From contig PJFC01000001.1 of the NCBI GenBank assembly GCA_003574885.1, positions 186,001-250,000 on the forward strand: a stretch of DNA of 64,000 bases. The letters run 5' to 3'. The notes under the pieces are model-generated. The model saw only the letters and a program-made list of their open reading frames with translations, was not told where the DNA came from and did no database searches. A program made the position numbers and the translations under genes. This document shows positions 1-9,423 of this stretch, piece by piece. The first letter of the stretch is position 1. Every line of letters begins with the position of its first letter. This DNA is from Geobacter sp. Its GTDB lineage: Bacteria; Desulfobacterota; Desulfuromonadia; Geobacterales; Geobacteraceae.

Positions 1-2157
<2,157 letters not shown>

Positions 2158-2279
2158 TCGTCACATTAGTCTACTTTAGTTGAGACGACTGCGTAGTCGA
2201 TACCGAAGGAAACATGTTTGGTCTGCATTCAGTGACATAACAACGGTAACCGCAGCGGTGAGAGGAGAGAGTCGCCACC

Positions 2280-2675
2280 ATGATCCACCCGTCAACTACC
2301 ATAAGCATGCAGATCGCGCGTGAGCCCGCAGCGGTTTACGCGTTCGTCTCTACACTTGAAAATTTTCCCCTGTGGGCAACGACATTCTGTAAGTCGATCA
2401 GGAAAGAGCAGGACAACTGGGTGATGGAGACGTCACTGGGACCGGTTTCGATCAGGCTTGCCCCGCAGAACAGTCTGGGTGTACTAGATCATTACGTAAC
2501 ACCTCCCTCCGGAGAGACGCTCTATGTGCCGCTGCGGGTGGTAGCAAACGGTTCGGGAAGCGAGGTGCTTTTTACCCTCTTCCGCCTCCCCGGGGTGAGC
2601 GACGAGGCCTATGCGGCCGATGCCGCCCTGGTCAGGCAGGATCTGAACAGCTTGAAGGAGCTGTTGGAGCGGTAG
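2280..2675 (+). CDS. SRPBCC-fold (polyketide cyclase-like) protein
   Basis: 131-residue soluble protein. The opening pattern (a strand, then AVYAFVSTLENFPLWATTFCKSI) is typical of the START/SRPBCC superfamily, whose members bind hydrophobic ligands in a deep cavity. A purine-rich GGAGAG lies about 11 bases before ATG 2280. It follows katG by about 120 bases and precedes an FMN reductase by about 33 bases, so it may be co-transcribed with the latter. No catalytic residues can be assigned; the substrate is unknown. Confidence 0.75.
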   Translation: MIHPSTTISMQIAREPAAVYAFVSTLENFPLWATTFCKSIRKEQDNWVMETSLGPVSIRLAPQNSLGVLDHYVTPPSGETLYVPLRVVANGSGSEVLFTLFRLPGVSDEAYAADAALVRQDLNSLKELLER

Positions 2676-2708
2676 CCGGGTCAATTATCTCATGACAAAG
2701 GAGAACGT

Positions 2709-3344
2709 ATGAACGTCGTAGCATTCAACGGCAGCCCCAACAAGGAGGGGAACACCTGGCATGCGCTGAAGATGGTGGCTGCGGAGCTGGAACAGGAGGG
2801 GATCGAGACCGAGATCATCCATGTGGGAAACAAGGCGGTCAGGGGGTGCATCGCCTGTTACCAGTGCGTCAAGAACAGGAACGAGCAGTGCGTGCTCCCC
2901 AACGACGAGGTCAACGCGTGGATCCAGAAGATGAAACGGGCGGACGGGATCATCCTCGGCTCCCCGGTGCACTATGCCTCCATCGGCGGGACCATGAAAT
3001 CGTTCCTGGACCGTGCCTTCTTCGTCACCGGCGTCAATGACGGCATGCTCCGTCACAAGGTGGGTGCATCTGTGGTGGCGGTGCGGCGCTCCGGCGGCCT
3101 GCCGACCTTCGACCAGCTGAACAACTTCCTCAACTATGCCGAGATGCTGCTGCCGACCTCCAACTACTGGAACGTAATCCATGGCCGGACGCCCGGAGAA
3201 GTAGTCCAGGACCTGGAGGGGGTGCAGATCATGCGGGTGCTGGGGAAGAACATGGCCTGGCTACTGAAGCTGGTGGCGCATGGCAAGGGAACCATCACCC
3301 CGCCGGAACGGGAAGACAAAACCTTCTTCAGCTTCATTCACTGA
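2709..3344 (+). CDS. Flavodoxin-fold NAD(P)H-dependent FMN reductase family protein
   Basis: 211 residues. The N-terminus (VVAFNGSPNKEGNTWHALK) is the FMN phosphate-binding loop of the NADPH-dependent FMN reductase / iron-sulfur flavoprotein superfamily. It is followed by a GCIACYQC cysteine cluster (about residues 46-53) and GSPVHYASIGGTMKSFLDR, which closes the flavin site. Such proteins are cytosolic oxidoreductases acting on quinones, metals or unknown acceptors. AAGGAGAACGT precedes ATG 2709. It converges with the DUF169 gene, and the hairpin at 3369-3392 between them can end both transcripts. The specific substrate is not known. Confidence 0.85.
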   Translation: MNVVAFNGSPNKEGNTWHALKMVAAELEQEGIETEIIHVGNKAVRGCIACYQCVKNRNEQCVLPNDEVNAWIQKMKRADGIILGSPVHYASIGGTMKSFLDRAFFVTGVNDGMLRHKVGASVVAVRRSGGLPTFDQLNNFLNYAEMLLPTSNYWNVIHGRTPGEVVQDLEGVQIMRVLGKNMAWLLKLVAHGKGTITPPEREDKTFFSFIH

Positions 3345-3368
3345 GACCGGGAACGTTCGCAGAACAAC

Positions 3369-3392
3369 AAAGGCGGCCGATTGGCCGCCTTT
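3369..3392. repeat. GGCGGCC hairpin repeat, copy 1 (also a terminator)
   Basis: Perfect 10-bp arms (AAAGGCGGCC / GGCCGCCTTT) around a GATT loop, lying between two convergent genes. A T run on one strand and an A run on the other make it a plausible bidirectional rho-independent terminator. Near-identical hairpins occur at 5373, 6797, 7723, 8642 and 9424. Confidence 0.85.
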
Positions 3393-3402
3393 CCTCACTC
3401 GC

Positions 3403-4218
3403 TCATTTCAACGTCACCCACGGTTCCTGCTCCAGAAAACTCCCCTCGATGTTAGCCTCCATCTCCAGGAACCGCTGAAAGGGGATGGTGAAGCTCACCA
3501 CGTCCTTCCCCACCTGGGCACGCAGGTACTGCCGCGCGGAGAGGTCCGTGAGCCCGACCACGCAACGGGGGTGCGCCGAGCGGGCCTCCCGGTAGGAGAA
3601 GACACCGATGACCTGGCATGCGGCCGCATAGGGGATGGCCACGTTCTCCAGGCCGGGGCGATCATAGTTGGCCAGTACCGTCAGGGCCGCCAACTGGTCG
3701 GGGGTGACAAGAAAGGTGACCGACTCCGGTTGCTTCGCGGCGGGGTCGATACTGCCGAGGGGAACAAAGGCGGCGTACTTCGTGGGGATATCGGTTATGG
3801 GCAGCGCATCGATATATGCCCGCACCAGTTCCGGGCTCTTCTTGTAACGTTCGCCGTGGAGAAAGTGGTGCACCAGCTCCGGCCGCGCACCGCCGGCCCG
3901 CATCCCTTCGCCGATCCTGCGCCCCTGTTCCGAATCCCCGTTTCCGATGGAGAGAAAGTTACAGAACCCCTCCTCCCCACCGGGGAACTTCTGGTAGGTG
4001 TTGCCGAACCCGAGCCCGAGGCCGCCGCCGAAGCAGCCGTAGGTCTCCCGGTCGAACACGGCGGTCCGCCCCTTGGTGGCGACGGCACCGAACATGCTCA
4101 GGACGCACCCCCACTTCCCGGGCTCGAACTGGACCGCTCCCTCAGGTCTTTCGTCGGTCAGAAGCAGAGCCACCGGCTCCGTCCCGAGGTTGATGGCATC
4201 TGCAATGGCGCTTTTCAT
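3403..4218 (-). CDS. DUF169 family protein
   Basis: 271-residue protein of the DUF169 family, found in methanogens and many anaerobes, function unestablished. Family features include a Gly/Cys-rich middle (GCFGGGLGLGFGN), an FLSIGNG segment and the C-terminal VSFTIPFQRFLEME pattern. No signal peptide or membrane segment. GGAGAAAACACC precedes ATG 4218 on the minus strand. The DinB-family gene lies about 45 bases upstream on the same strand, so the two are probably co-transcribed. The 3' end meets the shared hairpin at 3369-3392. Confidence 0.85.
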   Translation of the reverse strand: MKSAIADAINLGTEPVALLLTDERPEGAVQFEPGKWGCVLSMFGAVATKGRTAVFDRETYGCFGGGLGLGFGNTYQKFPGGEEGFCNFLSIGNGDSEQGRRIGEGMRAGGARPELVHHFLHGERYKKSPELVRAYIDALPITDIPTKYAAFVPLGSIDPAAKQPESVTFLVTPDQLAALTVLANYDRPGLENVAIPYAAACQVIGVFSYREARSAHPRCVVGLTDLSARQYLRAQVGKDVVSFTIPFQRFLEMEANIEGSFLEQEPWVTLK

Positions 4219-4262
4219 GGTGTTTTCTCCTGTGGATCGTATTGTCGGGGGTACCGTCAGCC

Positions 4263-4757
4263 CTAACCTGCCAGAGCCGCCAGGATCTCGCCCAGATGAT
4301 CGATGTGGAACTGGATATGGTACTCGCCCAGGCCATAGATCATTCCGTCCAGCGTCGGGTACTCGCCCAGGGGCGAATCCTTCAGTTCCGGGATATGGGC
4401 GGTGCGTGCCAGTTGCTCCCCGGTCAGCCCTGCCGCAAAGTCGGCTACCCGCCGGTAATTCAGCTCACACTCCGCCACCAGCTCACTGAAGCTCATGGCA
4501 GCACGCTGTTCGGTGTAAAACGGATTGCCGGCATCGAGAACCAGCTGCGGGACGTCGCTGTCGACAAAGGCCCTGAGGAGCGGCAGGTGACCGACCCCCT
4601 CGGGACCGCAGAGATGGGAAAGAATCTCCTTGGGTGACCACCGGCCCGCCGGCGCGCGCGAAGCCAGGTTCTCGTCCACCCCCTGGCATACCTGTTTCAG
4701 GGCGGCTACTTTCTGCCCGATTATATCAGCCAATTCCTTGCCACGTGAAGTTGCCAT
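4263..4757 (-). CDS. DinB-family (DUF664/YfiT-like) protein
   Basis: 164-residue predicted four-helix-bundle protein of the DinB/YfiT superfamily. Family pattern: an N-terminal helix, then GRWSPKEILSHL carrying the first metal-ligand His, and a C-terminal YHIQFHIDHLGEI carrying the other His pair. Superfamily members are often metal-dependent thiol S-transferases or damage-inducible proteins; the role here is unknown. AAGGAGGTGTCAGT precedes the start codon. It lies upstream of the DUF169 gene on the same strand. Confidence 0.82.
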   Translation of the reverse strand: MATSRGKELADIIGQKVAALKQVCQGVDENLASRAPAGRWSPKEILSHLCGPEGVGHLPLLRAFVDSDVPQLVLDAGNPFYTEQRAAMSFSELVAECELNYRRVADFAAGLTGEQLARTAHIPELKDSPLGEYPTLDGMIYGLGEYHIQFHIDHLGEILAALAG

Positions 4758-5060
4758 ACTGACACCTCCTTATGCTGCTTTATCTCCTTTTCTTTCAGTT
4801 TACTGCAATCAGCCGATAAACGTTAGGCCCTTTTCGTTGTCCTGGAATTCCTCCACTATTCTGTCTATTTGCTAGACACATACACTCTCAGCAGCACAAG
4901 TTTCCGGCACTCTTTCGTCCCTCCACGCAGCGCCACTACAGCTAACTTCCCGCGATTACAGATAAAATATCCCCGGCACTCTTGGCACACGATATGAAAG
5001 TCCTGATCAGGATGTTCACTACAACTGGTAGGCAACGGCGCCTGCCTACGGAGGTAGGCC
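4758..5060. other. Intergenic region without a supported gene
   Basis: About 300 bases between the divergently transcribed DinB-family and P-II-like genes. A 65-codon minus-strand frame (4865-5062) contains several Cys but has no ribosome binding site and overlaps the P-II-like start; I do not call it. The region presumably holds both promoters, but no convincing -35/-10 pair was found. Confidence 0.5.
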
Positions 5061-5357
5061 ATGCAACAGATTGAAGCCGTTATCGATCAGTTCAAGCTGC
5101 AGGAGGTACGAAGCGCCCTCGAAGGTATGGGGATCGAAGACTTCACGGAGAGCACGATCAGGTGTCACCAGAAGGGACCGGTGATGATGTTTCGCGGTGC
5201 CGCCTTCAGGGCAAACATCGTCGAAAAGATCAAGGTCGAGATCATCGCGGCAGATGAATCGGTCACGGGGATTGTCGAGGCAATCGGCGCCATTGCCCGA
5301 ACCAGGCACAAGGAAGATTGCCGTATTGCCATTCACCCCTACCGGGGAGTGAACTGA
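5061..5357 (+). CDS. P-II (GlnB/GlnK)-like signalling protein, divergent
   Basis: 98 residues, against about 112 for a normal P-II protein. The N-terminus (QQIEAVIDQFKLQEVRSALEGMGIEDFT) matches the P-II start strand and helix. The T-loop region HQKGPVMMFRGAAF (residues 36-49) aligns with the usual QKG...YRGAEY, but both Tyr positions are Phe, so the uridylylation Tyr51 is missing. The usual C-terminal block (GDGKIFV...IRTGE) is replaced by a shorter Cys/His/Arg-rich tail. It is probably a trimeric P-II-like regulator responding to small molecules without uridylylation. GGAGGTAGGCC precedes ATG 5061. No amt or glnA gene is adjacent, so its partner cannot be inferred. Confidence 0.75.
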   Translation: MQQIEAVIDQFKLQEVRSALEGMGIEDFTESTIRCHQKGPVMMFRGAAFRANIVEKIKVEIIAADESVTGIVEAIGAIARTRHKEDCRIAIHPYRGVN

Positions 5358-5372
5358 TTCCCGATGACACAG

Positions 5373-5424
5373 GAAAGGCGGCCGATTGGCCGCCTTTCGA
5401 ATTATATATGGTGTCCCTGGAATT
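5373..5424. repeat. GGCGGCC hairpin repeat, copy 2, with conserved tail
   Basis: Perfect 11-bp arms (GAAAGGCGGCC / GGCCGCCTTTC) around GATT at 5373-5398. They are followed by the tail TATGGTGTCCCTGGAATT (5407-5424), which recurs in copies 5 and 6. It directly follows the P-II-like gene and can serve as its terminator. Confidence 0.85.
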
Positions 5425-5493
5425 CCAGCCGACGCCTGCTCAACATGCAACTGCGGCTGAGTAGCTGAAGCAGGTCCACGCAGGGGAATATGT

Positions 5494-5536
5494 AAGGGTA
5501 CGGGCTACTTTTCATATTGCAGCCTGTACCCTTTTT
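5494..5536 (+). terminator. Rho-independent terminator-like hairpin
   Basis: AAGGGTACGGGCT pairs with AGCCTGTACCCTT across a 14-base loop and is followed by a T run on the plus strand. No plus-strand gene ends here, because copy 2 of the hairpin repeat already closes the P-II-like gene. It either backs up that terminator or ends a short unannotated transcript from about 5425-5490. Confidence 0.6.
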
Positions 5537-5555
5537 GTTCTGCCGTGCCTTCACC

Positions 5556-5933
5556 CTATTGCATCGAATGCAGGCCGATCATATTGCCTTCCGTATCATA
5601 GACCAGGGCGATAAAGCCATACTGCCCGATGGGGAACTTTTCCCTGAACAGCTGGCCGCCGTTCGCTGCGGACTTGGCTGCCTCCACGCTGCAGTCGGCA
5701 CAGCTGAAATAGATCAGGGTGCCGCACCCGCCCGAATCTTTCCCCTCCATCCTGACCAGGGCACCGGTGGCACCGAGCACATCCTGCTGCATCGGGAAGG
5801 ACCAGATCTCCATACCGGGGATTGGGCTTTCCAGCTGGGTCAGGGTCAGACCGAACACTGCTTCGTAAAACCGCTTCGCCCGCGCCATATCCTGCACGTA
5901 GATCTCGAACCAGACTACCGGATTGATTGCCAT
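5556..5933 (-). CDS. VOC (glyoxalase/bleomycin-resistance fold) family protein
   Basis: 125-residue protein with two paired beta-alpha-beta-beta-beta modules. The first starts VVWFEIYVQDMARAKRFYEAVFGL, the usual VOC opening. Other segments are GTLIYFSCADCSVEAAKSAANGGQL and GFIALVYDTEGNMIGLHS, the second carrying the metal or substrate site in enzymatic members. Fits the standalone, enzyme-like VOC group; substrate unknown. A strong ribosome binding site (GAGGAGGTGATTCGTC) precedes ATG 5933. Confidence 0.85.
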   Translation of the reverse strand: MAINPVVWFEIYVQDMARAKRFYEAVFGLTLTQLESPIPGMEIWSFPMQQDVLGATGALVRMEGKDSGGCGTLIYFSCADCSVEAAKSAANGGQLFREKFPIGQYGFIALVYDTEGNMIGLHSMQ

Positions 5934-6287
5934 GACGAATCACCTCCTCATTGCTGCCATTATACACCCTCTGCCAGTAGGATGCCCCTGTAAATCCTTC
6001 AGGCCGCGCGGCGCAGTTCCGCGGCTGTTTGACCGCAAACAGCCCACGGTTCAGGGCATCACTTATCTCGATGAACTGCCGGCTCACATCACGGCTCATG
6101 CCCATGTCGAGCAGCGCCTACTGCTTTACTGTACGCCTGTTATGGCAATCGGAATGCGGAAAGCTTTATATAAATATATGTCAAAGAGCAGTAGAATGAA
6201 GATGGCAGAGAAATCGTTATGGGCTAGTTACACTGACCGCTCATTACCGGCATTTTTTCGAGCGGCGCATCGCAAAGGAGAAGTGAC
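5934..6287. other. Intergenic region between divergent VOC-family genes
   Basis: About 350 bases. On the minus strand a perfect TATAAT (5959-5964) lies about 26 bases before the VOC start and is a likely -10 box, without a clear -35. A minus-strand frame (from 6105) reads plausible protein for about 55 codons before running into the VOC gene in another frame; it may be a decayed gene end, but I cannot identify it. Confidence 0.4.
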
Positions 6288-6773
6288 ATGGTAACGCCTG
6301 CAAAGAACACAGTTTGCCTCTGGTACGACCGCAACGCCGAGGACGCTGCAAGCTTTTACGCCAGAACCTTTCCTAATTCATCCGTTGGCGCAGTACTTCG
6401 CGCCCCGGGTGACTACCCGTCCGGCAAGAAGGGGGATGTGTTGACGGTCGAGTTTACCGTGATGGGAATTCCCTGCCTCGGGCTTAATGGTGGCCCCGAG
6501 GTCAAGCACAACTGGGCATTCTCGTTTCAGGTGGCAACCGTTGACCAGGCCGAAACGGATCGCTACTGGAATGCCATTGTCGGCAACGGCGGCATGGAGA
6601 ATGAGTGCGGCTGGTGCCAGGACAAATGGGGCTTGTCGTGGCAGATTACACCGATCGCCCTGACCAGGGCCATAACCGATCCCGACCCCGCCGCTGCCAA
6701 GCGAGCGTTCGATGCGATGATGAAGATGAAAAAGATCGACATTGCGGCAATAGAGGCGGCGCGCCGTGGTTGA
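6288..6773 (+). CDS. VOC-family protein of the PhnB / '3-demethylubiquinone methyltransferase-like' group
   Basis: 161 residues. The opening CLWYDRNAEDAASFYARTFPNSSVG and the later GIPCLGLNGGPEVKHNWAFSFQV, GGMENECGWCQDKWGLSWQITP and a C-terminal AFDAMMKMKKIDIAAIEAA helix are hallmarks of the PF06983-type PhnB-like subfamily. The 'methyltransferase' label in databases is not mechanistically supported; these are glyoxalase-fold proteins of uncertain substrate. AAAGGAGAAGTGAC precedes ATG 6288. The hairpin at 6797-6822 follows as terminator. Confidence 0.85.
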   Translation: MVTPAKNTVCLWYDRNAEDAASFYARTFPNSSVGAVLRAPGDYPSGKKGDVLTVEFTVMGIPCLGLNGGPEVKHNWAFSFQVATVDQAETDRYWNAIVGNGGMENECGWCQDKWGLSWQITPIALTRAITDPDPAAAKRAFDAMMKMKKIDIAAIEAARRG

Positions 6774-6796
6774 AGTTGCGGAAATGATCCATAAAC

Positions 6797-6822
6797 AAAA
6801 GGCGGCTCCTTGGCCGCCTTTT
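6797..6822. repeat. GGCGGCC hairpin repeat, copy 3 (also a terminator)
   Basis: AAAAGGCGGC / GCCGCCTTTT arms with a TCCTTG loop between two convergent genes; it works as a bidirectional terminator. It lacks the GGTGTCCCCGGAATT tail seen in copies 2, 5 and 6. Confidence 0.8.
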
Positions 6823-6852
6823 GCATCAGGTAAACTATCCCCTTAATTTCTG

Positions 6853-7512
6853 CTACGCCGCGACGGTTTCTGCCCCGGCCAGCCGTCTCCCCAGGTCAAA
6901 GGCCCGCCGGCAATCCAGCGGCAGCGCCTCTGCCCGCCGCTTCGCCTTGTGGACCGGATCGAAGCTCTCGATCATTACTTTCCCATAGTCATCCACCTGG
7001 CAGGTGTCGAAAGCGCAGAGCGACTCGGCGGTGCCGAGCAGCATCTGGGCATAGCTTTCGTTGGCTTTGACGAAGTACTCATAGCCGAACTCCCTGCTCC
7101 GCTCTTCGGTGACGTTCATGGTGTAGATGAAGGCCATGGCCAGTTTCTTCGGAAAAAGGGTGCCATAGGGGACGGTGTAGGTCAGATAGGGGAACAGCAG
7201 CCGTTCCAGGAAACTGCGCGTCTCGCCGGTGACCGAGCCGAAATAGACCGGCGAGCCGATGACCAGGGCATCGGCCGCAGCGATCTTTGCCAGCACCGGC
7301 GTCAGACCATCCTTCATGGCGCAGCGGCCGTAGCTCTTTCCCCCCCTGGTCTTGCAGGCGAAGCAGCTCGTGCACCCCTTGAAGTCCAGGTCGTACAGGT
7401 GAACCAGTTCCGTCTCTGCCCCTTGCGCTGCGGCCCCCTCCAGGGCATTTGCCACCAGAGTTGCCGTGTTCCATTGTTTGCGGGGACTGCCGTTGATACC
7501 GATGACCTGCAT
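6853..7512 (-). CDS. Flavodoxin-fold NAD(P)H-dependent oxidoreductase
   Basis: 219 residues. Starts VIGINGSPRKQWNTATLVANAL (FMN phosphate loop), then GCTSCFACKTRGGKSYGRCAMKDGL, a Cys-rich iron-sulfur-flavoprotein-like cluster, and GSPVYFGSVTGETRSFLERLLFP. A distant paralog of the gene at 2709-3344. Cytosolic electron transfer or quinone/nitro reduction is typical of the family; substrate unknown. GGAGGTAGACG precedes ATG 7512. Its 3' end meets the hairpin at 6797. Confidence 0.87.
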   Translation of the reverse strand: MQVIGINGSPRKQWNTATLVANALEGAAAQGAETELVHLYDLDFKGCTSCFACKTRGGKSYGRCAMKDGLTPVLAKIAAADALVIGSPVYFGSVTGETRSFLERLLFPYLTYTVPYGTLFPKKLAMAFIYTMNVTEERSREFGYEYFVKANESYAQMLLGTAESLCAFDTCQVDDYGKVMIESFDPVHKAKRRAEALPLDCRRAFDLGRRLAGAETVAA

Positions 7513-7722
7513 CGTCTACCTCCTGTTAAGTGTTGCCGGATTTGAAGCTGCCGGACGAGTTGGCTGTCGTTATTCAGGTTACTGCTGCGCGGGGTAACAT
7601 GGTGGGGTATGCCGGGTGCAACTATTCGGTTTTTCGTGGCATGGTGAAAAATTACTCCCGAAGGGATGTGTCGTCAAGCGGGAATAGGTATGGTGTCTGT
7701 ATTTGCCCTAGTGTAGAACAAC

Positions 7723-7746
7723 AAAGGCGGCCATTTGACCGCCTTT
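7723..7746. repeat. GGCGGCC hairpin repeat, copy 4
   Basis: AAAGGCGG / CCGCCTTT arms, immediately beyond the stop of the MerR-type gene, so it can terminate that transcript. A degenerate tail-like sequence (ATTAAGTATGCTG) follows it and another (TATGGTGTCTG) precedes it at about 7689. Confidence 0.75.
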
Positions 7747-7750
7747 TAAA

Positions 7751-8296
7751 TTAAGTATGCTGCCCCCCCAATTCCACGACGGCTGACCACTTGCGGATCA
7801 GCATCGCTTCATTTTCGGAGATGCCCAGCGACAGCAAAAAGGCGTGGTGGGCCTCCGGCTCCCGCCTTTCGAACTCCACATGGAGCTTTTTCATGGCGGC
7901 GTCATCCATGCCGGCAGCGCGCAGCATGGCGACGAACATCTCCTTGTTCACGGTGGCACCCGGGCCACCCTCACCCTGCACTTTCAACATGCCGGCCAGC
8001 AGACGCTGCTTGGTACGCAGGGCCTCGATCTCCGCGCTGATTTCGTCAAGACGCCGCCGTAACACGGTGGTCGTGTCATCACCGACAGTGGCGAGAATCG
8101 CCCTGATCCCGTCGATATCCATCCCGGCCCGTCGCAGGGAGCAGATCGACTCCAACCGCCCCCGATCGGCGGGAGAGTACTGGCGATAGCCGGCCTCGCT
8201 CCGCACCGATGGCGACAGCAGCCCGATCCGGTCGTAGTAGAGCAGCGTACTGCGGGACAGGCCGAACTGCCGGGCCAGCTCTGAAATGCGGTACAT
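7751..8296 (-). CDS. MerR-family transcriptional regulator
   Basis: 181 residues from ATG 8296. The N-terminal winged helix (MYRISELARQFGLSRSTLLYYDRIGLLSPSVRSEAGYRQY) is canonical MerR, followed by a dimerisation coiled coil (about residues 75-115). No metal-binding Cys pair is seen, so it is probably not a metal sensor. The last 55 or so residues (from VNKEMFVAMLRAAGMDDAAM) form a small helical domain that is strikingly similar to the whole of the 61-residue protein encoded just upstream (8344-8529). The longer frame to 8398 overlaps that upstream gene and is less likely. Confidence 0.88.
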   Translation of the reverse strand: MYRISELARQFGLSRSTLLYYDRIGLLSPSVRSEAGYRQYSPADRGRLESICSLRRAGMDIDGIRAILATVGDDTTTVLRRRLDEISAEIEALRTKQRLLAGMLKVQGEGGPGATVNKEMFVAMLRAAGMDDAAMKKLHVEFERREPEAHHAFLLSLGISENEAMLIRKWSAVVELGGQHT

Positions 8297-8343
8297 ACAG
8301 ACTCCAATAGTGCCCCCGGCGCACAGCCGGGGGCGAATAGATA

Positions 8344-8529
8344 TCAGACAGATTTCGCCCTGATCGCGCTGATCCTGTCCGCCGGCAGCCCCAGCCACTC
8401 CAGAAAGCTCTGGTGTCCGGCAGGGTTTTCCTGTTCAAACAGACGGTGCCACTTCTCCATTGCCGCCTGATCCAGGCCGATGGCCTTGAAGCGGGCCACC
8501 CACTCCTCCACGGTTACATTTGCTCTCAT
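8344..8529 (-). CDS. Small helical protein sharing the effector domain of the adjacent MerR regulator
   Basis: 61 residues, start ATG 8529 chosen because AAAGGAGAACAGC precedes it. It aligns along its length with the C-terminal domain of the downstream MerR protein: xGLDQAAMEKWHRLFEQENP here versus xGMDDAAMKKLHVEFERREP there, followed by H..FL..LG and a closing IR..S. The two genes are 47 bases apart on the same strand and probably form an operon. It may bind the same ligand or dimerise with the regulator; this is inference, and I know no function. Confidence 0.75.
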   Translation of the reverse strand: MRANVTVEEWVARFKAIGLDQAAMEKWHRLFEQENPAGHQSFLEWLGLPADRISAIRAKSV

Positions 8530-8641
8530 TGCTGTTCTCCTTTTCATGTCGTTTGTAATTGTATCATGGCCATGACAAAGACAATGCTAAACTGTAAAGC
8601 GGTAGACGGGTCAAGAGGTATTTTCAGAATAGTGCTTAAAT

Positions 8642-8697
8642 AATAAAGGCGACCGTTTGGCCGCCTTATGAAGTACATATGGTGTCCCCGGAATTAT
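8642..8697. repeat. GGCGGCC hairpin repeat, copy 5, with conserved tail
   Basis: ATAAAGGCG / CGCCTTAT arms around a GC-rich middle (8642-8669), then TATGGTGTCCCCGGAATTAT at 8678-8697. Unlike the other copies it lies upstream of divergent genes, not behind a stop codon, so it is not simply a terminator. Confidence 0.8.
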
Positions 8698-8797
8698 CCC
8701 GTCCCGGACCCTTTTTCTCTTCCCGGATGAGGTATAATGTACTCACCGGCAGGCACGAACCGGTGCCGCCGGGGACGCGAAACAACGTGGGGACGCC

Positions 8798-9403
8798 ATG
8801 AACAGTAAACCCGTGGTAGAGGTCTTCTTCGATTACATCTGACCCTGGTGCTATCTCGGTACCGTGCGTACCGACCGCCTCCATCAGGAATACGGGGTCC
8901 AGCTGCGCTGGAGCGTCTTTCCGCTTCACCCCGACACCCCGCAGGAAGGAAGGGAGCTTTCCGAGCTCTTTGCCGGTCGGGAGGCGATGATCCGCGACAT
9001 GCAGGCCCGACTGCTGCAGATAGCCGCACGCGAGGGACTCCCCCTTGCCGAACGGAGCCGCACCTACAACAGCCGGCTCGCCCAGGAGCTGGGGAAATGG
9101 GCGGAGGAGCAAAGTCGTGGAGATGAGTTCCGCCATGCCGTCTACCGGGCCTATTTCGTGGATGGGGTCAACATTGCCCAGGTAGAGGAGTTGGTGCGGA
9201 TCGCCACCACGGTCGGGTTGCCGGCGGACGGTGCACGAACCGTGCTGACGGAGCGAAGTTTTGCCGCAGCGGTGGCTGCCGACTGGCAGCGGGCCATGGA
9301 CCTTGGCATCACCGCCGTACCGACCCACCTCTGTGGAGGGAGGCGCCTGTCCGGTTTTGCGGCCTATGAAGATTTTGTGCGGCTGATTGGGGAGAGCCAG
9401 TAA
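8798..9403 (+). CDS. DsbA/FrnE-family oxidoreductase, predicted selenoprotein (TGA at 8840-8842 read as Sec15)
   Basis: A 201-residue thioredoxin-fold protein of the FrnE / DsbA-like (2-hydroxychromene isomerase-related) family, if the in-frame TGA is decoded as selenocysteine. From ATG 8798 the protein reads MNSKPVVEVFFDYI-TGA-PWCYLG, so TGA sits where homologues have the first Cys of the CPWC active site. The rest is intact to the stop at 9403: a helical insertion, YFVDGVNIAQVEELV, and the cis-Pro loop GITAVPTHLCGG. A 7-bp hairpin with a 5-base loop begins 13 bases after the TGA, as in bacterial SECIS elements. A conventional caller would start at 8864 and lose the active site. Alternatively it is a nonsense mutant, but the exact Cys-to-TGA placement argues against that. 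Confidence 0.85.
8856..8874 (+). promoter_or_regulatory. Candidate bacterial SECIS hairpin
   Basis: TCGGTAC / GTACCGA perfect 7-bp stem with CGTGC loop. The stem starts 13 bases after the TGA at 8840-8842, which places the apical loop about 20-25 bases downstream of the Sec codon, with G in the loop. Both fit the loose bacterial SECIS consensus recognised by SelB. It overlaps codons 20-26 of the gene. Confidence 0.7.
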
Positions 9404-9423
9404 GTTCCTCCGCAGAAATTCAA

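Noticed and set aside
3280-4266. 328-aa plus-strand frame and similar long frames opposite dapL, dnaK, argF, alaS and cinA
   Set aside because: High-GC antisense shadows of well-identified genes; low-complexity translations without family features.
4865-5062. 65-aa Cys-rich minus-strand frame
   Set aside because: No ribosome binding site, overlaps the P-II-like start codon, and no recognisable family.
5596-6105. 169-aa minus-strand frame
   Set aside because: Most of it lies antiparallel-frame over the VOC gene; only the first 55 or so codons are outside and cannot be identified.
8864-9403. A 179-aa protein starting at 8864
   Set aside because: It lacks the first strand and active site of its family; the upstream in-frame sequence with TGA as Sec restores both, so the start at 8798 is preferred.
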